DNA of 36,460 nucleotides from Clostridia bacterium (GCA_017545225.1 JAFWPR010000121.1:1-36460); one strand, 5' to 3'; shown: positions 23,271 to 31,835, numbered from the stretch's first letter. Notes: a model not told the origin generated them from the letters alone. Program-made: numbers and translations.

Positions 23271-24836
23271 GTGAAGAAATCGATCGGAAAACCGAATATT
23301 CTTCTTTTGCTGTTCCTGTCGGCAGCCTTTCTTTTATCCGCTCTCGTTTCCTGCTCGGAAAGGACCGGGCGGGAAGCCGAGACCGTGCCCCGTACGGAAG
23401 ACGGGGACCTTATCGTTTACGGGAAAGAGTATCCGCCCGATACGGCGATCCTGTCGTTCACGGGCGATGAGATAGACGGCGTCGACGGGCTCATAACCGT
23501 TTTGTCGGCGTTCCCGGATCTCGAATTCGTCGACCTCGGAACGTTCCCGGTCAGCATGGAGGACGCTGAGAGGATAAGATCGGCCGCGGGCGGTATCGAC
23601 CTGAAGTGCAGGATCTGCGAGACGCTTTACGGCAAACCGTTCTTTGCCGAGGATGAGGTCATCGACCTCAGCGGGGCGGGTATCACGGACACCGCGGAGC
23701 TTGAGCATACGCTCCGGTATCTGCCGAACGCCCGGCTCGTGAGCTGTCCGGACGGCGTCGTTTCGATAGAAGCAAAAAAACGGCTCAGGGAAGAATACCC
23801 GCACGTTGAGTTCGACATCCCGGCTCTTGCCGATGTATTCGGCGCGCAGGTGAGGGACGACGTCACTTCGCTTGATCTGAGGAGCGCTTCCGCCGGGGCG
23901 GATCTTGCCTCGGTGATCGAAATATTCCCCGACCTTGAGTCGGTCGATCTTCACGGCGTCGCCCTTTCCGCCGCAGAGCAGGACGCGCTATCCGCGCGCT
24001 TCCCGAACGTCCGGTTTTTGTGGGAGGTCGATATCAGGGGAGAAAAATACGACTCCGCGACGGACGACCTCGATCTGTCCGGCACGTACGGTCTGACGCC
24101 GGACGACGTCCGCGAGATCATCCCGAAATTCCACGGACTGAAACGGCTCGATCTGTCCGACTGCGGTATGGACAACGAGACGCTCGCCGCTCTTCGCGAC
24201 GAGTTTCCCGACACGAAGATCGTCTGGACGCTCTATATGGGCAAGTGGTCGCTGAAGACGGACGCGGTCGCGTTCTCGGTCCTCATTTACAACTATAACT
24301 ACACGCGTCTCAGAAACGAGGATATCGAGGTCCTGAAATACTGTACCGATCTGCAGGCGCTCGACCTCGGCCATCAGGCGCTGACCGATATCACGGCGAT
24401 CGCCGAGTACTGTCCCGAGCTCCGCATCCTCATCCTTGCGGACAACTCGCTGCGCGATATCGAGCCGGTCAGGAAGCTGAAGCATCTGCACTATATCGAG
24501 CTGTTCGTGAACCCGTATCTCAACGACATCACGCCGCTCGAGGACTGCAAGGAACTCGTCGACGTGAACGTGAGCCATCTGTACACGATCCACGATATCC
24601 ACGGTCTGCTCGATCTGCCGATCCTCGAGAGGCTCTGGATCGAGCACACGGCGACCACGCAGGCAGATATACAGCTTTTGAGAGACACGTACCCGAACGC
24701 CGAAGTCGTCGATCAGGGTTACGGTTCGGTCGACCAGGGATGGCGCACGCACCCGCGGTACTTCGCGATGATAAACATGTATTTTGATACAACCTACATC
24801 AGCGAAGAGTTTTCAAAATACGACGGTGCCGATTAA
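23271..24836 (+). CDS. Leucine-rich-repeat lipoprotein
   Basis: The 521-residue protein begins at a GTG (MKKSIGKPN) and has a lipoprotein signal peptide ending in LVSC, so Cys28 is the likely lipidated residue and the protein sits on the outer face of the membrane. From about residue 55 to 480 it consists of degenerate leucine-rich repeats with recurring LDLS, VDLG, FVDL and LEFVDL strands, separated by Pro- and Asp-rich loops (FPDL, FPNV, YPNAEVV). The last repeats resemble the bacterial LxxLxxLxL type. Bound ligand is unknown; LRR lipoproteins often bind proteins or glycans. It is monocistronic, with its own promoter and terminator. Confidence 0.85.
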   Translation: MKKSIGKPNILLLLFLSAAFLLSALVSCSERTGREAETVPRTEDGDLIVYGKEYPPDTAILSFTGDEIDGVDGLITVLSAFPDLEFVDLGTFPVSMEDAERIRSAAGGIDLKCRICETLYGKPFFAEDEVIDLSGAGITDTAELEHTLRYLPNARLVSCPDGVVSIEAKKRLREEYPHVEFDIPALADVFGAQVRDDVTSLDLRSASAGADLASVIEIFPDLESVDLHGVALSAAEQDALSARFPNVRFLWEVDIRGEKYDSATDDLDLSGTYGLTPDDVREIIPKFHGLKRLDLSDCGMDNETLAALRDEFPDTKIVWTLYMGKWSLKTDAVAFSVLIYNYNYTRLRNEDIEVLKYCTDLQALDLGHQALTDITAIAEYCPELRILILADNSLRDIEPVRKLKHLHYIELFVNPYLNDITPLEDCKELVDVNVSHLYTIHDIHGLLDLPILERLWIEHTATTQADIQLLRDTYPNAEVVDQGYGSVDQGWRTHPRYFAMINMYFDTTYISEEFSKYDGAD

Positions 24837-24842
24837 AGAACG

Positions 24843-24871
24843 AAACGCCCGATCTTGAAGATCGGGCGTTT
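24843..24871. terminator. Bidirectional intrinsic terminator
   Basis: AAACGCCCGATC (24843-24854) pairs perfectly with GATCGGGCGTTT (24860-24871) around TTGAA, with T following on the plus strand and A-rich sequence before it. It ends the lipoprotein gene and the convergent minus-strand operon. Confidence 0.92.
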
Positions 24872-24873
24872 TT

Positions 24874-25413
24874 CTACTGAATATATGCCGATTCCGTTTT
24901 TCTGAACGCGGAGACGATGCGAGTCGAGGCGGAGTAGACGAGCGAGACGCCGAACAGGATCTCGAGCGCCGACTCGTTTCTTATGAACGCGATACACGCG
25001 ATCCCGAGCATGATTTTGACGGCGCCGCGCGCGATCCTGAGTTTCCAGCGCGAAGAACGGAGGTATTTAGCCTCGCGCGCCATGAGAATGTCGACGATGC
25101 CGGAGAACATGAATACGCCGATCAGGTAGATCGATACGATGAACGACGACGCGTCGTACAGCGAAAGGGAAAAGAGGCCGAAGTCGAACATTATCACGCC
25201 GCGGAAGAGGATCAGCCTTCCTCCGACCATGAACCGCGCCATGGAGAAATAACGTACTATATCCTTGACGCCGGACGCCGCGAACGTGAAGCTGAGGATC
25301 AGAAGGATCACAAGCAGTCCGTTTTCCGTGCCCGGAAGAGCAAAAATGAGCGCCGCCGCGAGAAGCTGGAGCAGGCCGAGAAGGATCACGCTTATCCGTT
25401 GGAATTTACTCAT
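24874..25413 (-). CDS. DUF308/HdeD-like multi-pass membrane protein
   Basis: The 179 residues form about six hydrophobic segments arranged as short paired helices, with the pattern SFTFAASGVKDIVRYF and GVFMFSGIVDILMA that is typical of DUF308 (HdeD-like) proteins. The function of the family is not settled. The start MSKFQRIS at 25413 follows AAAGGAGG nine bases upstream and overlaps the previous gene by eight bases. It is the last gene of a five-gene unit. Confidence 0.72.
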   Translation of the reverse strand: MSKFQRISVILLGLLQLLAAALIFALPGTENGLLVILLILSFTFAASGVKDIVRYFSMARFMVGGRLILFRGVIMFDFGLFSLSLYDASSFIVSIYLIGVFMFSGIVDILMAREAKYLRSSRWKLRIARGAVKIMLGIACIAFIRNESALEILFGVSLVYSASTRIVSAFRKTESAYIQ

Positions 25414-26539
25414 TTTCACCCGCCTCCTTTCCCGCACGGCGGGCTTTTTTCTTTTTCGGTTCAACGGAGAAACCGGAGAGCGGGTTGCCCGAACGGTAGA
25501 TACTGTCGGTGACCATACTCTTCTGCGCGAGAGCGGCGGCGATGAAACGGCCGAGAAAAGTGTCCGCTTTGGCGTCCGAGTCGCGGTATTCGTCCTGATA
25601 TTTCAGGACGTCGAATTCTTCGACCTTGCCGCCCGACAGCTCTTCCCCGAGCGCGCGCCAATCGGCGGACGCGTCGGTACGTCGTTCGCCGATGATCCGG
25701 CGTATTCGGTCGGCGTAGGGCGCGACGGCGTCTTCGTCGTACGTGTCAACGGCGAATTCGGGTACGTCGCCGTGCAGATACTTCAGGGCGTAGACCATTT
25801 GGCAAAACGCGTTGAAATAATCGGACGGGTTGTCCTTAACTACCTCGCGGTAGTCTCCCCACGCGGGCAGATACCGATAGCGGGCGTAACCGTAATCGGG
25901 AAAGTGACCTGCTCTGCCGTGGCCTAGATTCATGATCGACTTTTCGGACGTCTGAAAAAGGCTGTTCGTGTAACTGCCTTTTTCGGGGTCGTCCGCTGCG
26001 AGCGGATTGTGGTTGAAGCGGATCGGCTTTTCCGGTTCGTTTTCATCATCTGTCAGTTCATAAAAGTGATAATCCGTATTGTTGATGACGAGCGACGGGG
26101 TCCCGGCGAAATATCGGTGTGCCCACGTGTCCGAGAGCGCGTGCATTGCGACGCCCGCCGCCTGCGGACCGCGGTCTTTGGCGAGGCGCACCGTGTCGGC
26201 GACGAGCGCGCCGTTCGGTCCGCATATAAGACGGAATTTGTTTTTGTATCTTTTTCCGCCCCGTCCGACCTCAGCGTAAAGGTCGCGGGGGAGAAAGTGG
26301 AAAGACGACCATATCCTCGTGATATTCTGAAGGCCCGACCGGTCCGTCCGCGCGTTGAGCAGTTCGCTCTGGAGCTGCGTCGTCGCGGCGGCCGCCGGCC
26401 CCTTGATCTTGGAAAGAAGCGTAACGGAGCACTCGTCGACGAACTGATTGCAGTACGATATCGCGAGGGAATCTCCGCGTGAAAAACCGGCGAGGATCGC
26501 GGCGCAGAACGTCGCGTAGTAGTGGAAATCTAACTGCAC
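25406..26539 (-). CDS. DUF6765-like soluble protein of unknown function
   Basis: The 377-residue protein starts at a GTG (MQLDFHYYATFCAAILAGF) and has no signal peptide. The opening block DFHYY and the segment MHALSDTWAHRYFAG (132-146) resemble DUF6765. His133, Asp137 and His141 are spaced like metal ligands of zinc-dependent phospholipase C-type folds, so a metal-dependent hydrolase is possible but unproved. The last 20 residues are Lys/Arg/Glu-rich. It overlaps the previous gene by ten bases and the next by eight, so it is tightly coupled to two membrane proteins. Confidence 0.7.
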   Translation of the reverse strand: MQLDFHYYATFCAAILAGFSRGDSLAISYCNQFVDECSVTLLSKIKGPAAAATTQLQSELLNARTDRSGLQNITRIWSSFHFLPRDLYAEVGRGGKRYKNKFRLICGPNGALVADTVRLAKDRGPQAAGVAMHALSDTWAHRYFAGTPSLVINNTDYHFYELTDDENEPEKPIRFNHNPLAADDPEKGSYTNSLFQTSEKSIMNLGHGRAGHFPDYGYARYRYLPAWGDYREVVKDNPSDYFNAFCQMVYALKYLHGDVPEFAVDTYDEDAVAPYADRIRRIIGERRTDASADWRALGEELSGGKVEEFDVLKYQDEYRDSDAKADTFLGRFIAAALAQKSMVTDSIYRSGNPLSGFSVEPKKKKARRAGKEAGENE

Positions 26540-27009
26540 GAAGGCTCACCCGCCTTTCCCGCAGAGCGTCTGACCCTCTTCGATGAGACGAGCAGATTTA
26601 TGAGCGTTGCGACCGTCGTGACGTCGACGGCGAGGATCGCGACGGAATCGAGTATCCCGCTCCTTCCGAAAGAGAGAAGGTCGAACAGTGCGCCGAGACC
26701 GTCGATCACGAGGATTATCCACGCGAGGACGATATAGAGTTTTCCGCCTTTTCCGCCTTTTCCTTCTTTGATCGCAGACCGTCCTATCGTAACACGCAGA
26801 AGAAGGGAGACTGCGCCGATCAGCGCGATAACGCAGGCCGCTATTGCTACGACGATCCCGCGGTATTCGGCCTCGAGCGTCCCCCACAGGTCTCTCAGCT
26901 GCAGAACGGCGTACATCGCCGTTTTCACTAACGTCCAGACGGCGAGGATGATGACGCCCATGCCGCTGATAACGAGGTCGCTTTGGCTTTTTATCAGTTT
27001 TTTATCCAT
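26530..27009 (-). CDS. Four-helix membrane protein of unknown function
   Basis: The 159 residues starting MDKKLIKSQSDLVISGMG contain four membrane segments (about 12-32, 48-70, 90-112, 115-138). A glycine/lysine-rich cytoplasmic loop GKGGKGGK follows the second, and the tail is basic. I do not recognise a family. The ribosome binding site is weak; the frame extends 41 residues upstream into the aldolase gene without similarity. It begins 14 bases after the threonine aldolase gene ends. Confidence 0.7.
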   Translation of the reverse strand: MDKKLIKSQSDLVISGMGVIILAVWTLVKTAMYAVLQLRDLWGTLEAEYRGIVVAIAACVIALIGAVSLLLRVTIGRSAIKEGKGGKGGKLYIVLAWIILVIDGLGALFDLLSFGRSGILDSVAILAVDVTTVATLINLLVSSKRVRRSAGKAGEPSCS

Positions 27010-27023
27010 AGTAAAGACTCTTT

Positions 27024-28058
27024 TCAGATAAGCTGTCCGACGGCTGAAACGAACGCTTCCGCTTCTTCCGCAGTCGTTCCCCATCCGGCGACGAGTCGAA
27101 CGGGGATCATCCCGTCGCGTTCCGGAGCCCACTCGTAGAAGAAGAATTCTTTTTCGAGTTCACGTACGACGGGCGCGGGGAGTATGGGAAAAACCTGATT
27201 TGTCGGGGAGTTCCCGTAAAATTTCACGCCGAGTCCGGCAAGACCGGACCGAAGGATCTCCGCCGTCACGTTCTCGCGCGCTGCGATCTTATAGTACAGC
27301 GAATTCTCTCCGCCCTCGAGGAGCGCTTCGAACTGGACGCCGATGAGGCGGCCCTTCGCGAGAAGACCGCACTGCCTTTTTATCATCCAGCGAAAGTGGT
27401 CGTCGAGCTCGTCACGAAGAATTACGAGTGCCTCTCCGAAAAGCGCGCCGTTTTTCGTTCCGCCGATATAGAACGCGTCGCAGAGACGGGCGAGATCGCG
27501 GATCGGAAGATCGTTTTCTCTGCACGTCAGCGCCGCGCCGAGGCGCGCGCCGTCGACGTAGAGGATCAGACCGAGTTTCCTGCATTTTTCGCTGAGGGCG
27601 GTCATTTCCGCCTTCGAGTAGACCGTGCCGAGTTCCGTCGGCTGTGAGATATATACGAGGCGCGGGGAAGGCGTGTGCTCGTCCTGATACTCTTCCATTG
27701 CGCGATCGATCAGAGCGGGCGTCAGCTTGCCGTCCTCGCCGTCGACGGTCACTATGCGGTGACCGGTCGCCTCGACCGCTCCGGTCTCGTGGAAATACGC
27801 GTGACCGGTCCGCGCGGCGATCACCGATTCGTACGGTCTGAGACACGCGGCGATGAAGGTCACGTTGCACGGCGTCCCTCCGACGGTCATGTGGACGTGC
27901 GCGTCGGGGACGCCTATCAGGTCGCGGACGAGATCCGCGGCGCGTTCGCAGTGACGGTCGATCCCGTATCCGTCGGTGTGCTCCGCGTTCGTCGCCAACA
28001 GCGCTTCAAGTACTTTGGGGTGCGCCCCCTGGCTGTAATCCGAGCGAAATGAGATCAT
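27024..28058 (-). CDS. Threonine aldolase family PLP-dependent enzyme
   Basis: This is a fold-type I pyridoxal-phosphate enzyme that cleaves L-threonine or L-allo-threonine to glycine and acetaldehyde, or a related beta-hydroxy amino acid. The 344 residues start MISFRSDYSQGAHP. The block YGIDRHCERA is at about 31-40, and YVDGARLGAAL (167-177) contains the PLP-ring-binding Asp169 and Arg172. Lys202 in IGGTKNGALFGE is the Schiff-base lysine. The start is preceded by GGAGGTAAT. It is cytoplasmic and follows the GNAT gene by 15 bases. Confidence 0.9.
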   Translation of the reverse strand: MISFRSDYSQGAHPKVLEALLATNAEHTDGYGIDRHCERAADLVRDLIGVPDAHVHMTVGGTPCNVTFIAACLRPYESVIAARTGHAYFHETGAVEATGHRIVTVDGEDGKLTPALIDRAMEEYQDEHTPSPRLVYISQPTELGTVYSKAEMTALSEKCRKLGLILYVDGARLGAALTCRENDLPIRDLARLCDAFYIGGTKNGALFGEALVILRDELDDHFRWMIKRQCGLLAKGRLIGVQFEALLEGGENSLYYKIAARENVTAEILRSGLAGLGVKFYGNSPTNQVFPILPAPVVRELEKEFFFYEWAPERDGMIPVRLVAGWGTTAEEAEAFVSAVGQLI

Positions 28059-28073
28059 ATTACCTCCGATAAT

Positions 28074-28631
28074 TTATCTTTTTATTTCCTTTATCATCGA
28101 GTATTCGTTGAGAAGGGTACCGTCCTTGAGGCGGATCGCGTTCGGCTTAACGCCGACGATACGGAAGCCGAGTCTTTCGTACAGCGCCCGCGCCCGGACG
28201 TTCCCCTCGATAAAGTCGAGTTCGATCTGGATCAGGTCTTCGTTTTCCTCGGCTATGCGGATCAGCTCCTCCATCAGCGCGGCGCCTATGCCGAGTCCCC
28301 AGAATTCGCGCACGACGGCGATCCCGACGGAAGCGCGGTGTTTCGTTTTTATCGCGCGGCTCCACATGATATTCGCCAGCCCGACGATCGCCCCGTCGAC
28401 GACGCAGAGAGCCGCCGCCTCGCTGTCGGACGTATTCGCTTTTTCGATAAAAGCACGCTCTCCCTCGAGCGTGTATTTGCCGCACTCCTCGGGGTATCGC
28501 ATGAGGAATTCCGTCTCGCACGCGGTGACGTAAAGATAATCGAGCAGTCCCGAGGCATCCTCCTCTCTCGGCGATCGGACGACGGCGGTCCTTCCGTCTT
28601 TCATTTTGAATTCGAATTCGCGAACGAGCAT
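28074..28631 (-). CDS. GNAT family N-acetyltransferase
   Basis: The 185 residues have a GNAT fold. The acetyl-CoA loop is at VVREFWGLGIGAALMEEL (about 106-123), and the C-terminal GNVRARALYERLGFRIVG (143-160) is the usual strand-helix end. The substrate cannot be told; Rim-like and small-molecule enzymes share these motifs. The ATG at 28631 follows GGAGGT, and the 23-residue upstream extension runs into the promoter. It is the first gene of the unit that continues to 24874. Confidence 0.88.
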   Translation of the reverse strand: MLVREFEFKMKDGRTAVVRSPREEDASGLLDYLYVTACETEFLMRYPEECGKYTLEGERAFIEKANTSDSEAAALCVVDGAIVGLANIMWSRAIKTKHRASVGIAVVREFWGLGIGAALMEELIRIAEENEDLIQIELDFIEGNVRARALYERLGFRIVGVKPNAIRLKDGTLLNEYSMIKEIKR

Positions 28632-28662
28632 TGCGTACCTCCGGGTTTTTAATATCAAATCA

Positions 28663-28691
28663 ATTCTACCATAACGCGGCGGAAAGTTCAA
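28663..28691 (-). promoter_or_regulatory. Promoter of the GNAT / threonine aldolase unit
   Basis: On the minus strand TTGAAC (28691-28686) and TAGAAT (28668-28663) are 17 bases apart. The start codon is about 30 bases downstream. Confidence 0.65.
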
Positions 28692-28704
28692 CGAGGGCAA
28701 AAAG

Positions 28705-28726
28705 AAAAACCGCCGGAGCGGTTTTT
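28705..28726 (-). terminator. Intrinsic terminator after the XRE gene
   Basis: AAAAACCGC (28705-28713) pairs with GCGGTTTTT (28718-28726) around CGGA. The symmetric A and T runs allow termination on either strand. It lies ten bases beyond the XRE stop codon. Confidence 0.88.
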
Positions 28727-28735
28727 CGGTGTAAG

Positions 28736-29500
28736 TTATCTTTTCTTGTACAGTACCAGCTCGGGGTTTTTACCGCCTTCTTCGTAGGTGCATATCAGGA
28801 TGAAGTCCATGCACGCGAGGACGCCGAAGCACAGTCCTTCGACTATTTCGCTTTCGAGCTGATTCCCGAGGTACGTCGTCCCGTCGTTCAGGAATTTCGC
28901 CTTCGCTCCGCTCGGGAGAGGGTATTCGAGATTGACGTACGAACCGACGAGCGCGTTCAGGCTTTCGAGCTTCGGCATGCCCTCGATCCCGAGGGCGTTG
29001 ATCTCTTCGATCAGCTGTTTTTTGAACTCCTCGAACTGTCCGTCGTCGCTGAGTTCATCGTATCTCTTCCAGTAGTCGAGCGTCGGCAGCACCTGCTTCA
29101 TATACTCACGCGCCTGCTCTTCGGTGAAGTTTTCGTTCACCATGTGAGCGACGCAGACGTTTATGAGGTCGTCCATATCGTGGTACGTGTACGTGCCGTC
29201 GGCGTAGCACCACTTGCAGTAGTCTTCGTTGAGCGAGCCGTCCTTCTCACGGCTTATGAGCGCGTCCTCGAGCGGCATCCCGCAGCACTGGCAGACGAGA
29301 CGGCGCGGCGCGCCGAGAAGCGTATTGATAGACACGTCGAAGAGTTTCGAGAGGAGTTTCAGCGTTTCGGTGTTCGGGACCGTTTCTCCGTTCTCCCAGC
29401 GGGACACCGCCTGACGGGTAACGAAGACCTTTTCGGCGAGTTCGTCCTGAGACAGACCGCTTTTCGTCCGCAGATCGAGTATCACGTCTTTCGTTTCCAT
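28736..29500 (-). CDS. XRE-family regulator fused to a zinc ribbon and a C-terminal domain
   Basis: The 254 residues have three parts. Residues 5-60 are an XRE/Cro helix-turn-helix (SQDELAEKVFVTRQAVSRWE). Residues 68-105 form a zinc ribbon with VCQCCGMPL (Cys70, 72, 73) and YCKWCY (Cys95, 98), similar to the putative zinc-ribbon family seen in small clostridial proteins. The last 80 residues (from about 175, ESLNALVGSYVNLEYPLPSG to the end) look like a small separate domain that I recall as a stand-alone protein in Firmicutes, though I am not sure of its name. It probably regulates its own promoter or a neighbour. The ATG follows GGAGGTGAAGTT. Confidence 0.82.
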   Translation of the reverse strand: METKDVILDLRTKSGLSQDELAEKVFVTRQAVSRWENGETVPNTETLKLLSKLFDVSINTLLGAPRRLVCQCCGMPLEDALISREKDGSLNEDYCKWCYADGTYTYHDMDDLINVCVAHMVNENFTEEQAREYMKQVLPTLDYWKRYDELSDDGQFEEFKKQLIEEINALGIEGMPKLESLNALVGSYVNLEYPLPSGAKAKFLNDGTTYLGNQLESEIVEGLCFGVLACMDFILICTYEEGGKNPELVLYKKR

Positions 29501-29526
29501 AACTTCACCTCCGTTGTGTTTTCTTC

Positions 29527-29555
29527 ATTATACATCCGCGCCGCGGGCGGCGCAA
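29527..29555 (-). promoter_or_regulatory. XRE gene promoter containing a GC-rich palindrome
   Basis: TATAAT (29532-29527 on the minus strand) lies 17 bases from TTGCGC (29555-29550). Between and overlapping them is the inverted repeat GCGCCGC-CC-GCGGCGC (29538-29553). It could be an autoregulatory operator, or a weak hairpin at the end of the upstream gene; no T-run follows. Confidence 0.5.
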
Positions 29556-29574
29556 GCAACTCGCTGTTGCCCCC

Positions 29575-30432
29575 TTATTTTTTACGGGGAAGCAGGAAGA
29601 GCATCGACGTACGTTCTTTGTATTCTTTATAGTCGGGACGGCGTTCGGCGTTGTGCTTTTCCATCATCGGTATCGAGACGATGAGGAAAAGAACGATGAT
29701 CGTGACGAACCCCGCGCCCAGATACCACCTGTCGGGACAGAGCGCCGCGTAATAGACGAACAGTCCGGTCCAAAAGCTCATTTCGCCGAGATAGTTCGGG
29801 TGGCGCGAGTATTTCCAGACCGAAACGTCGCACGTTTTCCGCTCGCCTTTATGTTCTTTCAGAAAGCCGTGGATCGCTCTGTCCGATACGAACTCGAGCG
29901 CCACCGCCGCGATCATGATCGCAAGACCGATCAGGGAGAGCGGCGAGAACGAGGACTCGCGGATCGCGAGAAGTCCGTTCACGAGACCGAGATAAACGAC
30001 GATCGTCGGTACGAAATGAAGGCCGAAAAAGCTGACCAGGAGAAACAGCGGGGTAGGAAGTTTTTCGCGGTACTGCGCGTACCGCCAGTCCTCGTTGCCT
30101 ATGCCTTTGTACGTAACGTACCAGTTTACGGTAAGGCGGACCGCCCACAGCGTCACCGCCCCGAGGATGATGAAGGAGTTGACGTTCCAAAGAGAATATT
30201 TGATCATCGCGAGCAGCAGGAGTACGGGCGGCTCGACGCTCCAGTACGGGTCGTAGACCGACACGTCTCTGAGTGCGCATGATGCGATGAATACCGCGAG
30301 CGTCGCGACGGCGGTGAAGACCGCGGAGGAGACGAGGATATCGCCGATCGCGGAGAACGGAATCGCCGCGATCCCGAAAGCGGCGAGGTAGATCGCTGCG
30401 TTGAAGAGAAGTCCTTTTCGTTTTTCGTTCAT
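29575..30432 (-). CDS. DUF1295 family membrane protein (isoprenylcysteine methyltransferase/steroid reductase-like fold)
   Basis: The 285-residue protein has about eight membrane segments and the C-terminal signature VWKYSRHPNYLGEMSFW (about 207-223), followed by IPMMEKHNAERRPDYKEYKERT, typical of DUF1295. These enzymes are related to ICMT-type methyltransferases and 5-alpha-reductases, but bacterial substrates are unclear; a lipid is likely. It begins 20 bases after the acyltransferase gene and is probably cotranscribed with it. Confidence 0.85.
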   Translation of the reverse strand: MNEKRKGLLFNAAIYLAAFGIAAIPFSAIGDILVSSAVFTAVATLAVFIASCALRDVSVYDPYWSVEPPVLLLLAMIKYSLWNVNSFIILGAVTLWAVRLTVNWYVTYKGIGNEDWRYAQYREKLPTPLFLLVSFFGLHFVPTIVVYLGLVNGLLAIRESSFSPLSLIGLAIMIAAVALEFVSDRAIHGFLKEHKGERKTCDVSVWKYSRHPNYLGEMSFWTGLFVYYAALCPDRWYLGAGFVTIIVLFLIVSIPMMEKHNAERRPDYKEYKERTSMLFLLPRKK

Positions 30433-30452
30433 AGAGCGTCCCTTTTTCTTTT

Positions 30453-31772
30453 TTATTTTGCGTCAACACCGAGTTCGCGTCCCTCGTACATCCAGTCATT
30501 CCACGGGAAATTCTTCCAGGTGTTGAAGTGCAGGCGGTGCATTTCTTCGGTTATGAGGAGCATTTTTCCGACCGATCGGCGGTCGGGAGTGAATTCGTAG
30601 AATTCGGAGTCGACGTAGAACGAGAACTTTGCGGTGCTCGTCATCACGACGAGCGAATAATAAGTTGCGTAACTCAGATCGAAGTTCCACTCCTCTCCGA
30701 GTTTCGTTCCTCTGAAATGAATGCCGGAGTGATCGAACGTCAGCTTCCCTTCGCCGCATTCCTCGCTCGTTTTCATCTTTTTCAGGTATTTGTAAGGCGG
30801 GAGATACCCCACCTTAACGTGTTCGGTGAACGAATAGTCGGGGTCGCGTCTTATCTCGTCGATGATATTCACTCGCTCGAGTTCGACCCACTTGGAGGGC
30901 GTCTTCGGGATCACGCAGTCCGCGTCGAACGGCAGCAGCTCGTAGTAATCGTTCATTTTCGCGCCGTTGCAGCATTTTTCGCACTTTATCTCGTCGCCCC
31001 CTGCGCTCATCGCGAGGTCCGCGCCGCACCGCGGGCATCTGTAGCAGATCTCGTCGAGGTGCTCGCAGCTCCTGCCGTGCATCTCCCACTTTATGTGATT
31101 CTTTATACTCCACTCGTAGTCGTCGTGGCGGAAGACCTCGTTGAGTTTTTTCTCGATCTGCTCGCCGCTCATTTCCTCGAGCTGTTCGGGGGTGAAGAGT
31201 TTGTAAAGGCGCGCTTCCGTTCTCCCTTTTCTCTCCTCGAGACAATGCTTGGTGCTCGTCAGGTACTGGCCGCGCATCTCGAGAAAGTAAACGGGGACTT
31301 TGTAGTGCTTCAAAAACTTGCCGGAACCGGGGACGACAGGCTGGTTCGTCCCGTAGATCGAACTCATCCCCTCGGGGCTCATAGCCACGGCGCCGCCCTT
31401 CGCGATCACGCTGCTTATCGCCTTAATTCCTCCGCGGTCGAGGGTGTACACCTTTTTCGGAAGGATCTGATTGAGACGGAAAACGAGGTGCAGATGGCCG
31501 CGGAAGAATTCGCTGTATCCCGCCACCATGTTGTATCTTTTCGGATAAGCCGCCTTCATCGTATAGAGGTGATCGAGGCGCGACAGGTGGTTCCAGACGA
31601 TGAAGCACGCGCCTTTTTCCTCATTGATATCGTCGATCACTTCGATATGAGGATTGTATTTGGGAAGCAGGACCGTCGAGCCTATCAGGTCGTAAAGGCC
31701 GGTCACAAATCTGCTCGGGGTCTTGTATTTTCTTCTTTTGAGTTTTTCCTGCAGCGTGAGTTTTTCTTTCAT
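30453..31772 (-). CDS. PlsC-type acyltransferase with an internal zinc ribbon
   Basis: The N-terminal half is a 1-acyl-glycerol-3-phosphate acyltransferase domain. NHLSRLD (61-67) is the HX4D catalytic motif (His62, Asp67), with FRLNQ near 98-102, LDRGG (111-115) and SPEGMSS (132-138), the variant of the phosphate-binding EGT block. Residues 241-268 form a zinc ribbon (CYRCPRCG and IKCEKC; Cys246, 249, 264, 267). A C-terminal region of about 165 residues follows, which I do not recognise. At 439 residues it is almost twice the size of a plain PlsC (about 240). The ATG at 31772 follows ACAGGTG; the GTG and ATG just upstream lie in or next to this site. It has no obvious membrane segment. Confidence 0.85.
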   Translation of the reverse strand: MKEKLTLQEKLKRRKYKTPSRFVTGLYDLIGSTVLLPKYNPHIEVIDDINEEKGACFIVWNHLSRLDHLYTMKAAYPKRYNMVAGYSEFFRGHLHLVFRLNQILPKKVYTLDRGGIKAISSVIAKGGAVAMSPEGMSSIYGTNQPVVPGSGKFLKHYKVPVYFLEMRGQYLTSTKHCLEERKGRTEARLYKLFTPEQLEEMSGEQIEKKLNEVFRHDDYEWSIKNHIKWEMHGRSCEHLDEICYRCPRCGADLAMSAGGDEIKCEKCCNGAKMNDYYELLPFDADCVIPKTPSKWVELERVNIIDEIRRDPDYSFTEHVKVGYLPPYKYLKKMKTSEECGEGKLTFDHSGIHFRGTKLGEEWNFDLSYATYYSLVVMTSTAKFSFYVDSEFYEFTPDRRSVGKMLLITEEMHRLHFNTWKNFPWNDWMYEGRELGVDAK

Positions 31773-31806
31773 TTTCATCACCTGTCGGGTCGAACGAATT
31801 TCTTAT

Positions 31807-31835
31807 ATTTTACTATAGAATCGGTCGGAAATCAA
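31807..31835 (-). promoter_or_regulatory. Promoter of the acyltransferase unit
   Basis: On the minus strand TTGATT (31835-31830) and TAAAAT (31812-31807) are 17 bases apart. It is divergent from the plus-strand promoter at 31847-31875, so the two transcription units share a 142-base intergenic region. Confidence 0.65.
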
